The position numbers and the translations under genes are program-made. A stretch of DNA of 14,633 bases from the NCBI GenBank assembly GCA_021730835.1, contig JAKFYP010000089.1, forward strand, positions 1-14,633. Reading direction: 5' to 3'. The stretch comes from Alphaproteobacteria bacterium. Lineage in GTDB: Bacteria > Pseudomonadota > Alphaproteobacteria > Rickettsiales > UBA998. Under the pieces are notes generated by a model. That model made no database searches. It was given only the letters and a program-made list of their open reading frames with translations, and had not been told where the DNA came from. This document shows positions 1 through 6,743 of this stretch, one piece after another; the stretch's first letter is position 1; every line of letters begins with the position of its first letter.

Positions 1-2
1 AA

Positions 3-95
3 TCGAGCGTGGTGGCCTATATGCGCCACATCCAGAAATCTCCGGCCAAGGTCAAATCCTACTTTCAGGCCAAGGAAACCCTCTATGCCGCATAA
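3..95 (+). CDS. 3' end of an unrecognised protein (partial)
   Basis: An open frame runs in from the left edge and ends at TAA 93-95. The visible tail is 30 residues. It is basic (several Lys and Arg), contains Tyr-Met-Arg-His-Ile, and ends Leu-Tyr-Ala-Ala. Codon choice resembles the neighbouring genes. I do not recognise the family. In many alphaproteobacteria the gene before mazG is hflX, but this tail does not look like an HflX C-terminus to me. It shares the strand of mazG, but the 223-nt gap argues against tight coupling. Confidence 0.5.
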   Translation, partial: SSVVAYMRHIQKSPAKVKSYFQAKETLYAA

Positions 96-118
96 AAAAT
101 GTTAACTAATATCATGCG

Positions 119-291
119 GTGTTAGTAGCAACAGAAAAAACCATTCCTGTGGCTAAATCATCGGACAGCGAAACCAAACTGACAGTCGCTGCCTGATATA
201 CGATACCGCCGACAACGTGATCCAAACTCAGGGAAGCAATACAGATGCGCAAACTGTTGATAGACTTCTGGCCGATCTGGGTTTTCGATAA
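119..291 (+). pseudogene. possible frameshifted remnant of a small gene
   Basis: Two consecutive plus-strand frames read like protein. The first starts at a possible GTG (119) and runs about 25 residues, including Thr-Glu-Lys-Thr-Ile-Pro-Val-Ala, to a TGA at 194-196. The second is open from 157 to the TAA at 289-291 and reads Ile-Tyr-Asp-Thr-Ala-Asp-Asn, ending Leu-Ala-Asp-Leu-Gly-Phe-Arg. One missing base near 195 would join them in a single frame, reading through as Trp-Ile-Tyr-Asp. No good ribosome-binding site is visible. The rest of the 96-318 gap shows nothing else I can name. This may be a decayed gene, a sequencing error in a small gene, or chance. Confidence 0.25.
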
Positions 292-318
292 GAAGCACCC
301 TACCACAAACCGATCCAT

Positions 319-1095
319 ATGAAACAGACCCAACGCCTGCTGGATATCATGGCCCGCCTGCGGGATCCGGAAAAAGGCTGCCCGTGGGATATTGAGCAGA
401 CCTGGACGACAATCGCACCCTATACGATTGAGGAGGCTTACGAGGTTGCCGAAGCCATTGCGCTGGGCGACATGCCCATGCTTAAAAACGAGCTGGGCGA
501 TTTGCTGTTTCAGGTGGTGTTTTACGCGCAAATGGGTGCGGAGGAAGGCTTGTTCGATTTTGAGGAAATCGCTCGCGTCGCCGCAGAAAAAATGATCCGC
601 CGCCATCCGCATGTCTTCGCCGATGCGCATATTCCCGACGCCGCCGCGCAAACCGAACACTGGGAACGCGTCAAGCAGCAGGAGCGAAACGCCGACGGGC
701 AAGCCAGCCTGATGGATGACGTGCCGCATGCCCTGCCCGCCCTGATGCGTGCTTACAAGCTCCAGAAGCGCGCCGCCCGCGCCGGGTTCGACTGGCCCTC
801 GCCCGAGCCTGTTTTCGACAAGATCGCCGAGGAGATGGATGAAATCCGCGAGGCGATGCAGGCCAGCAATCAGGTGGCGGTGGAAGAGGAAATCGGCGAT
901 TTGCTGTTTGCCGCCGCCAACCTTGCCCGCGCCTGCGGGATCAGACCCGAGGAAGCGCTGCGTCAGGCTAACCGTAAATTCGAGCGGCGCGTGCGGGCGA
1001 TGGAAAAGCTGGCTTGCGAAAACGGCGTAGATTTTCGCTCTCTTTCAATAGAAGAACAGGAAGCGCTCTGGCAACAGGTAAAAATGTATAGCTAA
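319..1095 (+). CDS. mazG: nucleoside triphosphate pyrophosphohydrolase MazG
   Basis: MazG hydrolyses (d)NTPs to the monophosphate and pyrophosphate in the cytosol, clearing non-canonical nucleotides and, in E. coli, modulating ppGpp-linked stress responses. The 258 residues match the E. coli protein closely in length and layout. Two tandem MazG repeats are visible. The first has GCPWD (20-24), Glu38/Glu39/Glu42 and the ELGD block (58-61). The second has Glu171/Glu172/Glu175 and EEIGD (190-194). These acidic residues are the expected Mg2+ ligands. The RRHPHVFAD block (94-102) between them is typical. The ATG at 319 gives an N-terminus beginning LLDIMARLRDP, as in the family, although the only purine run upstream (AGAAG, 291-295) lies 23 nt away, so initiation may be weak. 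The gene converges on pbpC. Nothing essential is missing. Confidence 0.96.
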   Translation: MKQTQRLLDIMARLRDPEKGCPWDIEQTWTTIAPYTIEEAYEVAEAIALGDMPMLKNELGDLLFQVVFYAQMGAEEGLFDFEEIARVAAEKMIRRHPHVFADAHIPDAAAQTEHWERVKQQERNADGQASLMDDVPHALPALMRAYKLQKRAARAGFDWPSPEPVFDKIAEEMDEIREAMQASNQVAVEEEIGDLLFAAANLARACGIRPEEALRQANRKFERRVRAMEKLACENGVDFRSLSIEEQEALWQQVKMYS

Positions 1096-1097
1096 TT

Positions 1098-1121
1098 AAC
1101 TTTATGCTTGCGCATAAAGTT
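1098..1121. terminator. perfect 10-bp hairpin after mazG
   Basis: The arms 1098-1107 (AACTTTATGC) and 1112-1121 (GCATAAAGTT) are perfect inverted repeats around a TTGC loop, starting 2 nt after the mazG stop. There is no clear T-run on either strand, so factor-independent termination is uncertain. The position between convergent genes fits a bidirectional terminator or 3'-end stabiliser. Confidence 0.5.
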
Positions 1122-1141
1122 GAGCGCCGCAGTCGCGGGCG

Positions 1142-1185
1142 ATAGCCGATTCAGGTTATGTATCATCATAAAGTGAATCGGCTAT
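1142..1185. terminator. 12-bp inverted repeat with nested stem between mazG and pbpC
   Basis: ATAGCCGATTCA (1142-1153) and TGAATCGGCTAT (1174-1185) are perfect inverted repeats. A second 5-bp stem sits inside the loop: TTATG 1156-1160 with CATAA 1167-1171. The structure ends 9 nt from the pbpC stop. It could terminate pbpC and mazG transcripts, or be a small dispersed palindromic element, because a related sequence recurs upstream of the antitoxin gene (14503-14519). Confidence 0.5.
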
Positions 1186-1194
1186 ATCGTAACG

Positions 1195-3420
1195 CTACTT
1201 CACGCGGAAAGATACCTCGCGGATATGGGTGCGTTTCCCGCCGCGCCGCACCTCAGCCGATACCGCATGTTCTCCCTTGGAAAGCGGCCAGAGATAGCGC
1301 CCGCCTCGCGTGTGCAACGTTTCCCCGTCTATGATCCATTGCACGGCGTCTTCCTTGCTCACGCCGTCCATGACAAACTCGAAGGCCTGCGACGCGGCGG
1401 GCAGGCGCGGATCCATCGCCAGCAGCAAATGATTGGCGGGCTGGCGCAGGCGGATATTTTCTTCACGCTCCCTCAGCGCAGAGGAGCCGGAATTGAGAAG
1501 CGTCGCGGAAGAATTCCGAGGGGAGGATAAAGCGTCCTCATCTCCCTCCCGCGAAGGGGAAGCATTGGACGGCGCAAACCACTCGCTGACACGCTCACAC
1601 CCTTTTTCCTCTCCCGGCGCGCAGATATCGCGGCGCACCAGTTTCGGACTCATATAAAGCGGCGCGGTGTCGCGGTAGCGGTTCAACTCGGCGAACACCC
1701 CCCGCAGCAACAGCGCCGGGCCGGTCGAGCCGGTCAGCCCGTCAGTCGGCTTCTGGCTGAGATTACCCATCCAGATGCCCGCTACATAGCGATCATCATA
1801 CGCTACCGCCCATGCGTCCCGGTAATCGCTCGACGTGCCGGTCTTTACCGCCGCCTGACCGGGAAAGCGCAATATACCCGATGCCCCGAACTCCAGCGAG
1901 CGGGCGCTGCTATCCGAGAGAATATGGCCGATCAGCGAGGCGGTTTCAGGCGAAAACACACGCATACTCTCCCGCGAATCCGCCTGCCCCCTGACCACGC
2001 GCAAAGGCCGGATCACACCCCGGTTAGCCAGCGCCGTATAAGCCTCAACCAACTGGTAGAGCGTCACCTCGCCGTTGCCCAGCGCAATCCCGTCGCCATA
2101 ACGATCAGGATGGGCGTTCAACCCGGAAAAACCAAGCTGATGCAGCAAGGAAAAATAATCCCCCGCTCCCACATAGCTAAAGGCCTTGAGAGCGGGAATA
2201 TTGAGCGAATTTCCCAGCGCCTGCCGCACGCTAACCGGGCCATAGAAGGTCTGGCTGTAATTGCGGTAGCGGTGCATGCCGCTGCCGACCTGCTCGGCCA
2301 GCGGGGCATCCTCGATGACGGTAGCCGGACTCCAGCCTTTCTCCAGCGCCAGCGCATAGAGAAACGGCTTCATCGCCGATCCCGGCTGGCGCGGCGTCGT
2401 CACCGCATCGAAATAGCGCCCCGGCGTTTTCTCACCCGCATTACCCGCTACTACCCATGCCAGCACCTCGCCGCTGTGATGATCGGCCACCAGTATCGCC
2501 CCGTTTTCCACCTGCCGCTCACCCAGACCGGCCAGCCGCTTTTCCATCATCGCCTGCAAGCGTGCCTGCAAGGGAGCATCAAGCGTTGTTTTCACCAGCA
2601 CCTGCCCGGCCATTTCCGGTATCGGCTGACGACGCACGAAAGCAATAAAATGCTCCGCCGGGATTTCATACGCGTTGCGGCGCGGCGCTAGCGGCGCATC
2701 GAGTAGCGTCCGGTCAGGGCGCATCGCCTCCGGCAGGCGGGCAGCCAGCCGGGCAATCGCTCCATCGGCGGCATGCGCGTCATGAAACAGGTCAAGGCGT
2801 GAGGGAGCGCGCACCAATACCGCCAGCGCCAGCATTTCCTTCGGCGATAGCGTATCAGGCGTCCGGTCGAAATAATATTCCGCCGCCTGCACAATACCCC
2901 GGCGGTTGGCGGCGTAGGGAACCTGATTGAGATAAAATTCCAGTATATCGGCCTTGCTGACATGGCGCTCAAGCAGCATGGCCTCGAATCCCTCAAGCCA
3001 GCGGGCGCGCAGGCTACGCGGCCCCGGATGCAGCATGCGCACCACCTGCTCGCTGATCGTGCTGGCTCCCCTGACCGTCCTGCCATGCCGCAGATTGGAG
3101 AAAAGCGCGGATAGCCGCGCCCGCCAGTCAATCCCCCGATGCGTATAAAACCGCTTATCCTCGGCCAGCAGGAAAGACTCCCTCAGAAAGGGCGGTATCT
3201 CATGCAGGGCGATCAGATCGGAGGCATTCCAGCGTGTCAGATAGGTAGCGCTGAGCGGTTCGCCATCCCTTGCCAGCAGGCGCTGCGATTCGGATTGCGC
3301 CCGCGCCCGGTTAAAATCCGCTACCACCGGGCGCATGCCCCCCAGCGTCCAGACCACAAGCAGGCAGAGGGAGAGAAACGGGATGACAAGCGCGTATTTT
3401 AATACGTTACTCAATCGCAT
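1195..3420 (-). CDS. pbpC: penicillin-binding protein 1C (bifunctional peptidoglycan synthase)
   Basis: A class A PBP of 741 residues that polymerises lipid II into glycan strands and cross-links stem peptides at the outer face of the inner membrane. One membrane anchor spans about 10-28. The glycosyltransferase family 51 domain shows AEDKRFYTHRGID (86-98, catalytic Glu87), RGASTISEQ (117-125, Glu124) and the ILEFYLNQVPY block (159-169). The transpeptidase domain shows Ser348-Ala-Met-Lys351, Ser405-Leu-Asn407 and Lys526-Thr-Gly528, all intact. A C-terminal beta domain (about 657-741) is the PBP1C-type extension. A low-complexity stretch (about 619-653) precedes it and looks inserted. The ATG overlaps the last 14 nt of the upstream gene. 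An AGGAGG (complement of 3433-3438) lies 12 nt before the start, which suggests translational coupling. The link to the macroglobulin matches the known yfhM-pbpC association. Confidence 0.95.
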   Translation of the reverse strand: MRLSNVLKYALVIPFLSLCLLVVWTLGGMRPVVADFNRARAQSESQRLLARDGEPLSATYLTRWNASDLIALHEIPPFLRESFLLAEDKRFYTHRGIDWRARLSALFSNLRHGRTVRGASTISEQVVRMLHPGPRSLRARWLEGFEAMLLERHVSKADILEFYLNQVPYAANRRGIVQAAEYYFDRTPDTLSPKEMLALAVLVRAPSRLDLFHDAHAADGAIARLAARLPEAMRPDRTLLDAPLAPRRNAYEIPAEHFIAFVRRQPIPEMAGQVLVKTTLDAPLQARLQAMMEKRLAGLGERQVENGAILVADHHSGEVLAWVVAGNAGEKTPGRYFDAVTTPRQPGSAMKPFLYALALEKGWSPATVIEDAPLAEQVGSGMHRYRNYSQTFYGPVSVRQALGNSLNIPALKAFSYVGAGDYFSLLHQLGFSGLNAHPDRYGDGIALGNGEVTLYQLVEAYTALANRGVIRPLRVVRGQADSRESMRVFSPETASLIGHILSDSSARSLEFGASGILRFPGQAAVKTGTSSDYRDAWAVAYDDRYVAGIWMGNLSQKPTDGLTGSTGPALLLRGVFAELNRYRDTAPLYMSPKLVRRDICAPGEEKGCERVSEWFAPSNASPSREGDEDALSSPRNSSATLLNSGSSALREREENIRLRQPANHLLLAMDPRLPAASQAFEFVMDGVSKEDAVQWIIDGETLHTRGGRYLWPLSKGEHAVSAEVRRGGKRTHIREVSFRVK
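1462..1563 (-). repeat. palindrome-rich in-frame segment inside pbpC
   Basis: This stretch encodes the Ser/Arg/Glu-rich linker between the transpeptidase and the C-terminal domain (about residues 620-653). It is dense in short inverted repeats: CGGAATT 1488-1494 with AATTCCG 1512-1518, CGGAA 1506-1510 with TTCCG 1514-1518, a GCTCC/GGAGC pair at 1467-1487, and TCCCT/GGGGA near 1542-1560. The encoded residues resemble no part of PBP1C that I know. An in-frame palindromic element, in the manner of Rickettsia palindromic elements, is inferred and not shown. Confidence 0.4.
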
Positions 3421-6400
3421 TGCTCAGCCCGCCCTCCTGCATACGGGTACGATAGCTGTCGAGAAACGAGCGAATCTCCCCGAGATCTCTGGAAAGCATG
3501 CTGATATTATCGGGATTGACCGGTCCGCGATCATTGGTGATGAACAGGAAACTGTCCTTCTTCGGATTGCCTTCCAGCAACGGCGTAAAGTAATCGCGCA
3601 GATATTGCAGTTGCAGCGTATCACCCCCGAACGTATAGGCCACCGCCAGCCGCAGCAGCGTTTGCGCCTCAACCGGCGTCAGCGGCGCGGTGATATCCCG
3701 CCGCCCGGCAAGGATGTCCTCCGCCGTAATAATGACATTATCCCAATCCTTGTTATCCCAGAAAATATCCAGCCTGAGCATCTTGGCATCGGCGCTGTAA
3801 TCGTCGCGCAGCAGGGTCAGCGCCGTTTCGGAATCACCGATATCGGCATAAGCCTGCGCCGCAAGGTGATTACGGCGGCGGCGCAACGTTTCGGGAACAT
3901 CGCCGTAGCCGGTCAGCTCCAGCACCTCCAGCGCCTGACGCGGCTCACGGTTGAGCAATTCGATTAAAGCAAGGCGCGCCCCTACCCGGCTGCGTTCCTC
4001 CTTCTCCAGCCGGTATTTCACCTGATGGCTAAGCAGGGCCGAAGCGCGATCCAGCAGGTCAACCCCGGCCAAACGATCGGCGAGGTTCTGAATCATTTTA
4101 TCCCCTGCCTTGCCGATGGGCGTCAACTCCCGGAATTCATAGTAGAGCGCCAGCGCCTCCAGCGGCGTGAGCACGTCCGCCTTGCCCTCGTTAAACAGTT
4201 TCACAAATGTCTCGGCCATGATGCCCGCGACTTCCTGCGCTTCGGCGGTATTGGGGAAGTTGGCGACGATTTCCTTAAAGGCCCGCATCCCCTGAATATA
4301 TTTCTCATCGGCAATATAGAATCCGCCCAGTAAGTTCAGAATATTCAACTCAAACGCATCGCCGCGCCAGGCAACCCGCAAACGCTCAAGCACACGGGTG
4401 AACTGCTCGCGGTCAATCTCACCGGCGCTGTAGCGCATCGTAGCCAGCGTGTATTCGGCCCGTACCCGCACAAAACGGTCTCTGGTTTTTTCAATCAGCG
4501 CCTCGAGCTTCTCCCGCGCCTTGTCGCTCTTGCCGAGGGAATCCATGATGCGGGCCGTCATATAATCGGCCTGATCCTGCACCGGCGCGATCTGTTCATC
4601 CGCCGCCAACTGGTCAATGATGCGCGCCGCGCTGTTGAGCCGCCCCATCCCGATGGACTGATCCGCTGAAAGTATCGCCAGCTTCTGGCGTATCGGCGGC
4701 GGATAAAACTTTCCGAACTCCTTGTCAAAGGGAAGGAACTTGAGCAGTTTGCGCTCATTGCCTTGCATGACCTGCGATACCCGCCGCCAGAAGGCAATCT
4801 CCGCCTCCTCATCGAGCGTCGGCGAAGTAAAATCCGTTGCCGCTTCACTATAGCGGCCCATCATGAAATTCGACGCGCCCCGCAATGCCGCAAGCTGGTA
4901 ATCCTCGAAGAAAAACGCATCGTCCGCCGCAATCAGGTTAAGCACGCCCAGCGCCTCCATGAAAAGCCCCTCCCCCATATAGAGCTTGGCCAGCGAGGCC
5001 CTCAGGAAGTTCGCCTTGTCATTGCTGGCCCGCACGATATCGGTCTGCAATTGCTGCTTTTTGGCGAGGAACGCCGGGTAATCCACCACTTTCCATTGCT
5101 CATAGGGAAACAACGTATGCGCACCGCCTTCCGCCGCCATCGCGGCCTCCATATCCACTTCGGGTAAATCAGGCGACAGGTGAAGCCCGCCCTGCCCGCT
5201 GACCCGCACACCCGTTCGCAATTTGGCCAGCCGCACGGATGACGGGTAATCGGTCATTACCACCCCCTGTGCCGTGCGCGGCAGGACGCAATCAACGAAA
5301 CGCCGCTCCGGGAAAACCCCGGTATTTCCCTTGTAGACGGGCATGATTGTCATATAGCGGCCCGTGGCCGGGTCGGTGATTTCCACCGGATCGGCCACTT
5401 CCAGCACATTCAACTCAATATGAGGCGGCAGGGGCGGGTTAATCACCGGCTTGGCCAGAATCGGCTCGGCGGGCGGGCGGCTGCGGCGCGCCAGCGAGAT
5501 CATCCACTCATAGCCGGTAGAGCGCCGCTGCACGGTCGGAAACAGCACCGTATCCACTCCGATGCGCAGCACGGTATGCCCCGGGACATCCAGCGCCTCG
5601 AGGCTGGTCACATAGGGCGGCAGCACGCTTTTGAGCGCCGTTGTATTCACCGGCGTTACCCCGTTGAAGACGATCCAAAGATACTGGCCGTTCATAAACA
5701 CCGCCGCCCCTACCCGCTCCTTCCACGGAAAGAATAACTCCACCCCGTTCTGCCGCTTGTTGACCTGCACCAGCATGCCTTTGCCAAAGGAGATGGTCTG
5801 GCTGGCCAGCGGCGGTTTTTCGGTAGCGGGAGCCGGACTGGAAGCAGGCGCAGCGGCGGGCGCTGCCATTTCTTCCGGTGCGGACGCGGCGATTTCGGGC
5901 TTTACCTCCGGCGCAGGTTTTTCCTCAGCCGGTTGTGGCTTTTGCTCCGCCACGGGTGGCACGGGCTTTTCAGCTTCCGGAGCAGCGGGCCTGAGTACCG
6001 GCAATGGGGTAACCAGCTTCTTTTCAGCGGGTTTTGCCTGCGGTTTTTCTTCCTGTTGCCGGGCCGCTACCGGCTTGATGACCGGGATAGCCGCCGCCGG
6101 TATCGCCGGTATCGCCGGTTTTGCGGGCGCGGGCGCGGGCGCAGGCACTGCCGCCGCCTTCGTCTGAGGTACGGGCGGAGCAACAGGCGAAGCAGCGGGC
6201 GGTTTCGCGCCGGGGGCAATACCAAGTAAATCCACCCCGCCGCCTGTGCCACTGAGAAAGGTACGGGTACGGTAAGCTTTATCGGTTTCCAGCACAATGG
6301 CACGATCACCGCTCAGGCGGGCCGAGCGAACGTAAGGCTTCAGCGCGGCGGGCAGTTTTGAGAGATCGGGTTTTACCGCCTCGTCAAAGGTGATGGTGAC

Positions 6401-6598
6401 GGTGTTGCCGGATGCGGATGCCCTGAAATTCACCGGTTTTGGCAGGCCGAAGCTGACGCGGGCGTAATCACGCCTGACGCTGCCCGATACCGATGTCTGC
6501 ACAGCGGCATGGGCCGGTAGCCACGGCCAGCCAAGCACACACCACAGCGCAAGCAGCAGGCAGGACAGGCCGGGCCGGTAAAATGTCAGGTATCGCAT
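3407..6598 (-). CDS. large exported protein: paired beta-rich domains, Pro/Ala linker, TPR-like helical solenoid
   Basis: A 1063-residue protein of unknown function. Residues 1-31 form a Sec signal peptide with a hydrophobic core and an Ala-His-Ala cleavage site. Residues about 36-127 form a beta-rich domain reminiscent of AMIN-type envelope-targeting domains. Residues about 130-265 are a Pro/Ala/Lys/Glu linker, suited to spanning the periplasm or peptidoglycan. Residues about 271-370 look like a second copy of the first domain: both carry a Leu-x-Pro-Tyr-Val-x-Ser block (86-92; 326-332). From about 500 to 1050 the sequence is a run of amphipathic helices with TPR-like spacing. No catalytic motif is evident, so a scaffold role is likely. 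It overlaps pbpC by 14 nt and diverges from the macroglobulin gene, suggesting a job in envelope maintenance (inference). The start gives a clean signal peptide, but the ribosome-binding site is weak. Confidence 0.75.
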   Translation of the reverse strand: MRYLTFYRPGLSCLLLALWCVLGWPWLPAHAAVQTSVSGSVRRDYARVSFGLPKPVNFRASASGNTVTITFDEAVKPDLSKLPAALKPYVRSARLSGDRAIVLETDKAYRTRTFLSGTGGGVDLLGIAPGAKPPAASPVAPPVPQTKAAAVPAPAPAPAKPAIPAIPAAAIPVIKPVAARQQEEKPQAKPAEKKLVTPLPVLRPAAPEAEKPVPPVAEQKPQPAEEKPAPEVKPEIAASAPEEMAAPAAAPASSPAPATEKPPLASQTISFGKGMLVQVNKRQNGVELFFPWKERVGAAVFMNGQYLWIVFNGVTPVNTTALKSVLPPYVTSLEALDVPGHTVLRIGVDTVLFPTVQRRSTGYEWMISLARRSRPPAEPILAKPVINPPLPPHIELNVLEVADPVEITDPATGRYMTIMPVYKGNTGVFPERRFVDCVLPRTAQGVVMTDYPSSVRLAKLRTGVRVSGQGGLHLSPDLPEVDMEAAMAAEGGAHTLFPYEQWKVVDYPAFLAKKQQLQTDIVRASNDKANFLRASLAKLYMGEGLFMEALGVLNLIAADDAFFFEDYQLAALRGASNFMMGRYSEAATDFTSPTLDEEAEIAFWRRVSQVMQGNERKLLKFLPFDKEFGKFYPPPIRQKLAILSADQSIGMGRLNSAARIIDQLAADEQIAPVQDQADYMTARIMDSLGKSDKAREKLEALIEKTRDRFVRVRAEYTLATMRYSAGEIDREQFTRVLERLRVAWRGDAFELNILNLLGGFYIADEKYIQGMRAFKEIVANFPNTAEAQEVAGIMAETFVKLFNEGKADVLTPLEALALYYEFRELTPIGKAGDKMIQNLADRLAGVDLLDRASALLSHQVKYRLEKEERSRVGARLALIELLNREPRQALEVLELTGYGDVPETLRRRRNHLAAQAYADIGDSETALTLLRDDYSADAKMLRLDIFWDNKDWDNVIITAEDILAGRRDITAPLTPVEAQTLLRLAVAYTFGGDTLQLQYLRDYFTPLLEGNPKKDSFLFITNDRGPVNPDNISMLSRDLGEIRSFLDSYRTRMQEGGLSNAIE
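6095..6146 (-). repeat. 9-nt and 6-nt tandem repeats in the Pro/Ala linker
   Basis: On the plus strand, three near-identical 9-nt units (CGCCGGTAT, the last ending TTT) fill 6095-6121. Four 6-nt units (three GCGGGC and one GCAGGC) fill 6123-6146. On the coding strand they encode Ala-Pro and Ile-Pro-Ala repeats. Both unit lengths are multiples of three, so slippage would change linker length without breaking the frame. Confidence 0.75.
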
Positions 6599-6743
6599 GC
6601 TTCAGGTCAGACCTAATCTTTATGAAGCGGCATGCTAGTATGAATGCCGTAGTGAAACAAGATTTTCGCATGTATCCCATAAGCCTGATTGAAAAAAAAT
6701 TCCGCGCCTCTATGATGGCACTGCGCGGCAACAATAGAGCTTT
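6599..6743. promoter_or_regulatory. divergent control region for the pbpC operon and the macroglobulin gene
   Basis: A 145-bp gap separates two divergent starts, so both genes probably take their promoters from it. It contains a perfect interrupted palindrome, AGGTC-A-GACCT (6604-6614), 6 nt from the minus-strand start codon. A further inverted repeat pairs CGGCAT (6628-6633) with ATGCCG (6644-6649). Either could be an operator. I see no convincing -35/-10 pair for the minus strand. Confidence 0.5.
6689..6716 (+). promoter_or_regulatory. sigma70-like promoter for the macroglobulin gene
   Basis: TTGAAA (6689-6694) and TATGAT (6711-6716) are separated by 16 bp and lie 28 nt before the ATG at 6744. 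Both hexamers are one mismatch from consensus. Initiation would be near 6722-6723 and leave a leader of about 21 nt. The spacer includes an A-tract. Confidence 0.5.

Noticed and set aside
3..318. A diversity-generating retroelement reading (reverse transcriptase tail followed by a template repeat)
   Set aside because: The 30-residue tail has only a vague resemblance to such C-termini. I found no adenine-biased near-repeat pair in the window.
112..729. A 205-codon minus-strand open frame opposite mazG and its upstream gap
   Set aside because: Most of it is the antisense of mazG, which is unmistakable, and the translation shows no family features.
1562..1650. Frameshift or truncation in the pbpC linker region
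   Set aside because: The frame stays open across the odd linker and the C-terminal domain follows normally, so an in-frame insertion fits better.
1924..2691. A 255-codon plus-strand frame within pbpC
   Set aside because: It runs antisense to the catalytic domains of PBP1C, whose motifs are all intact on the minus strand.
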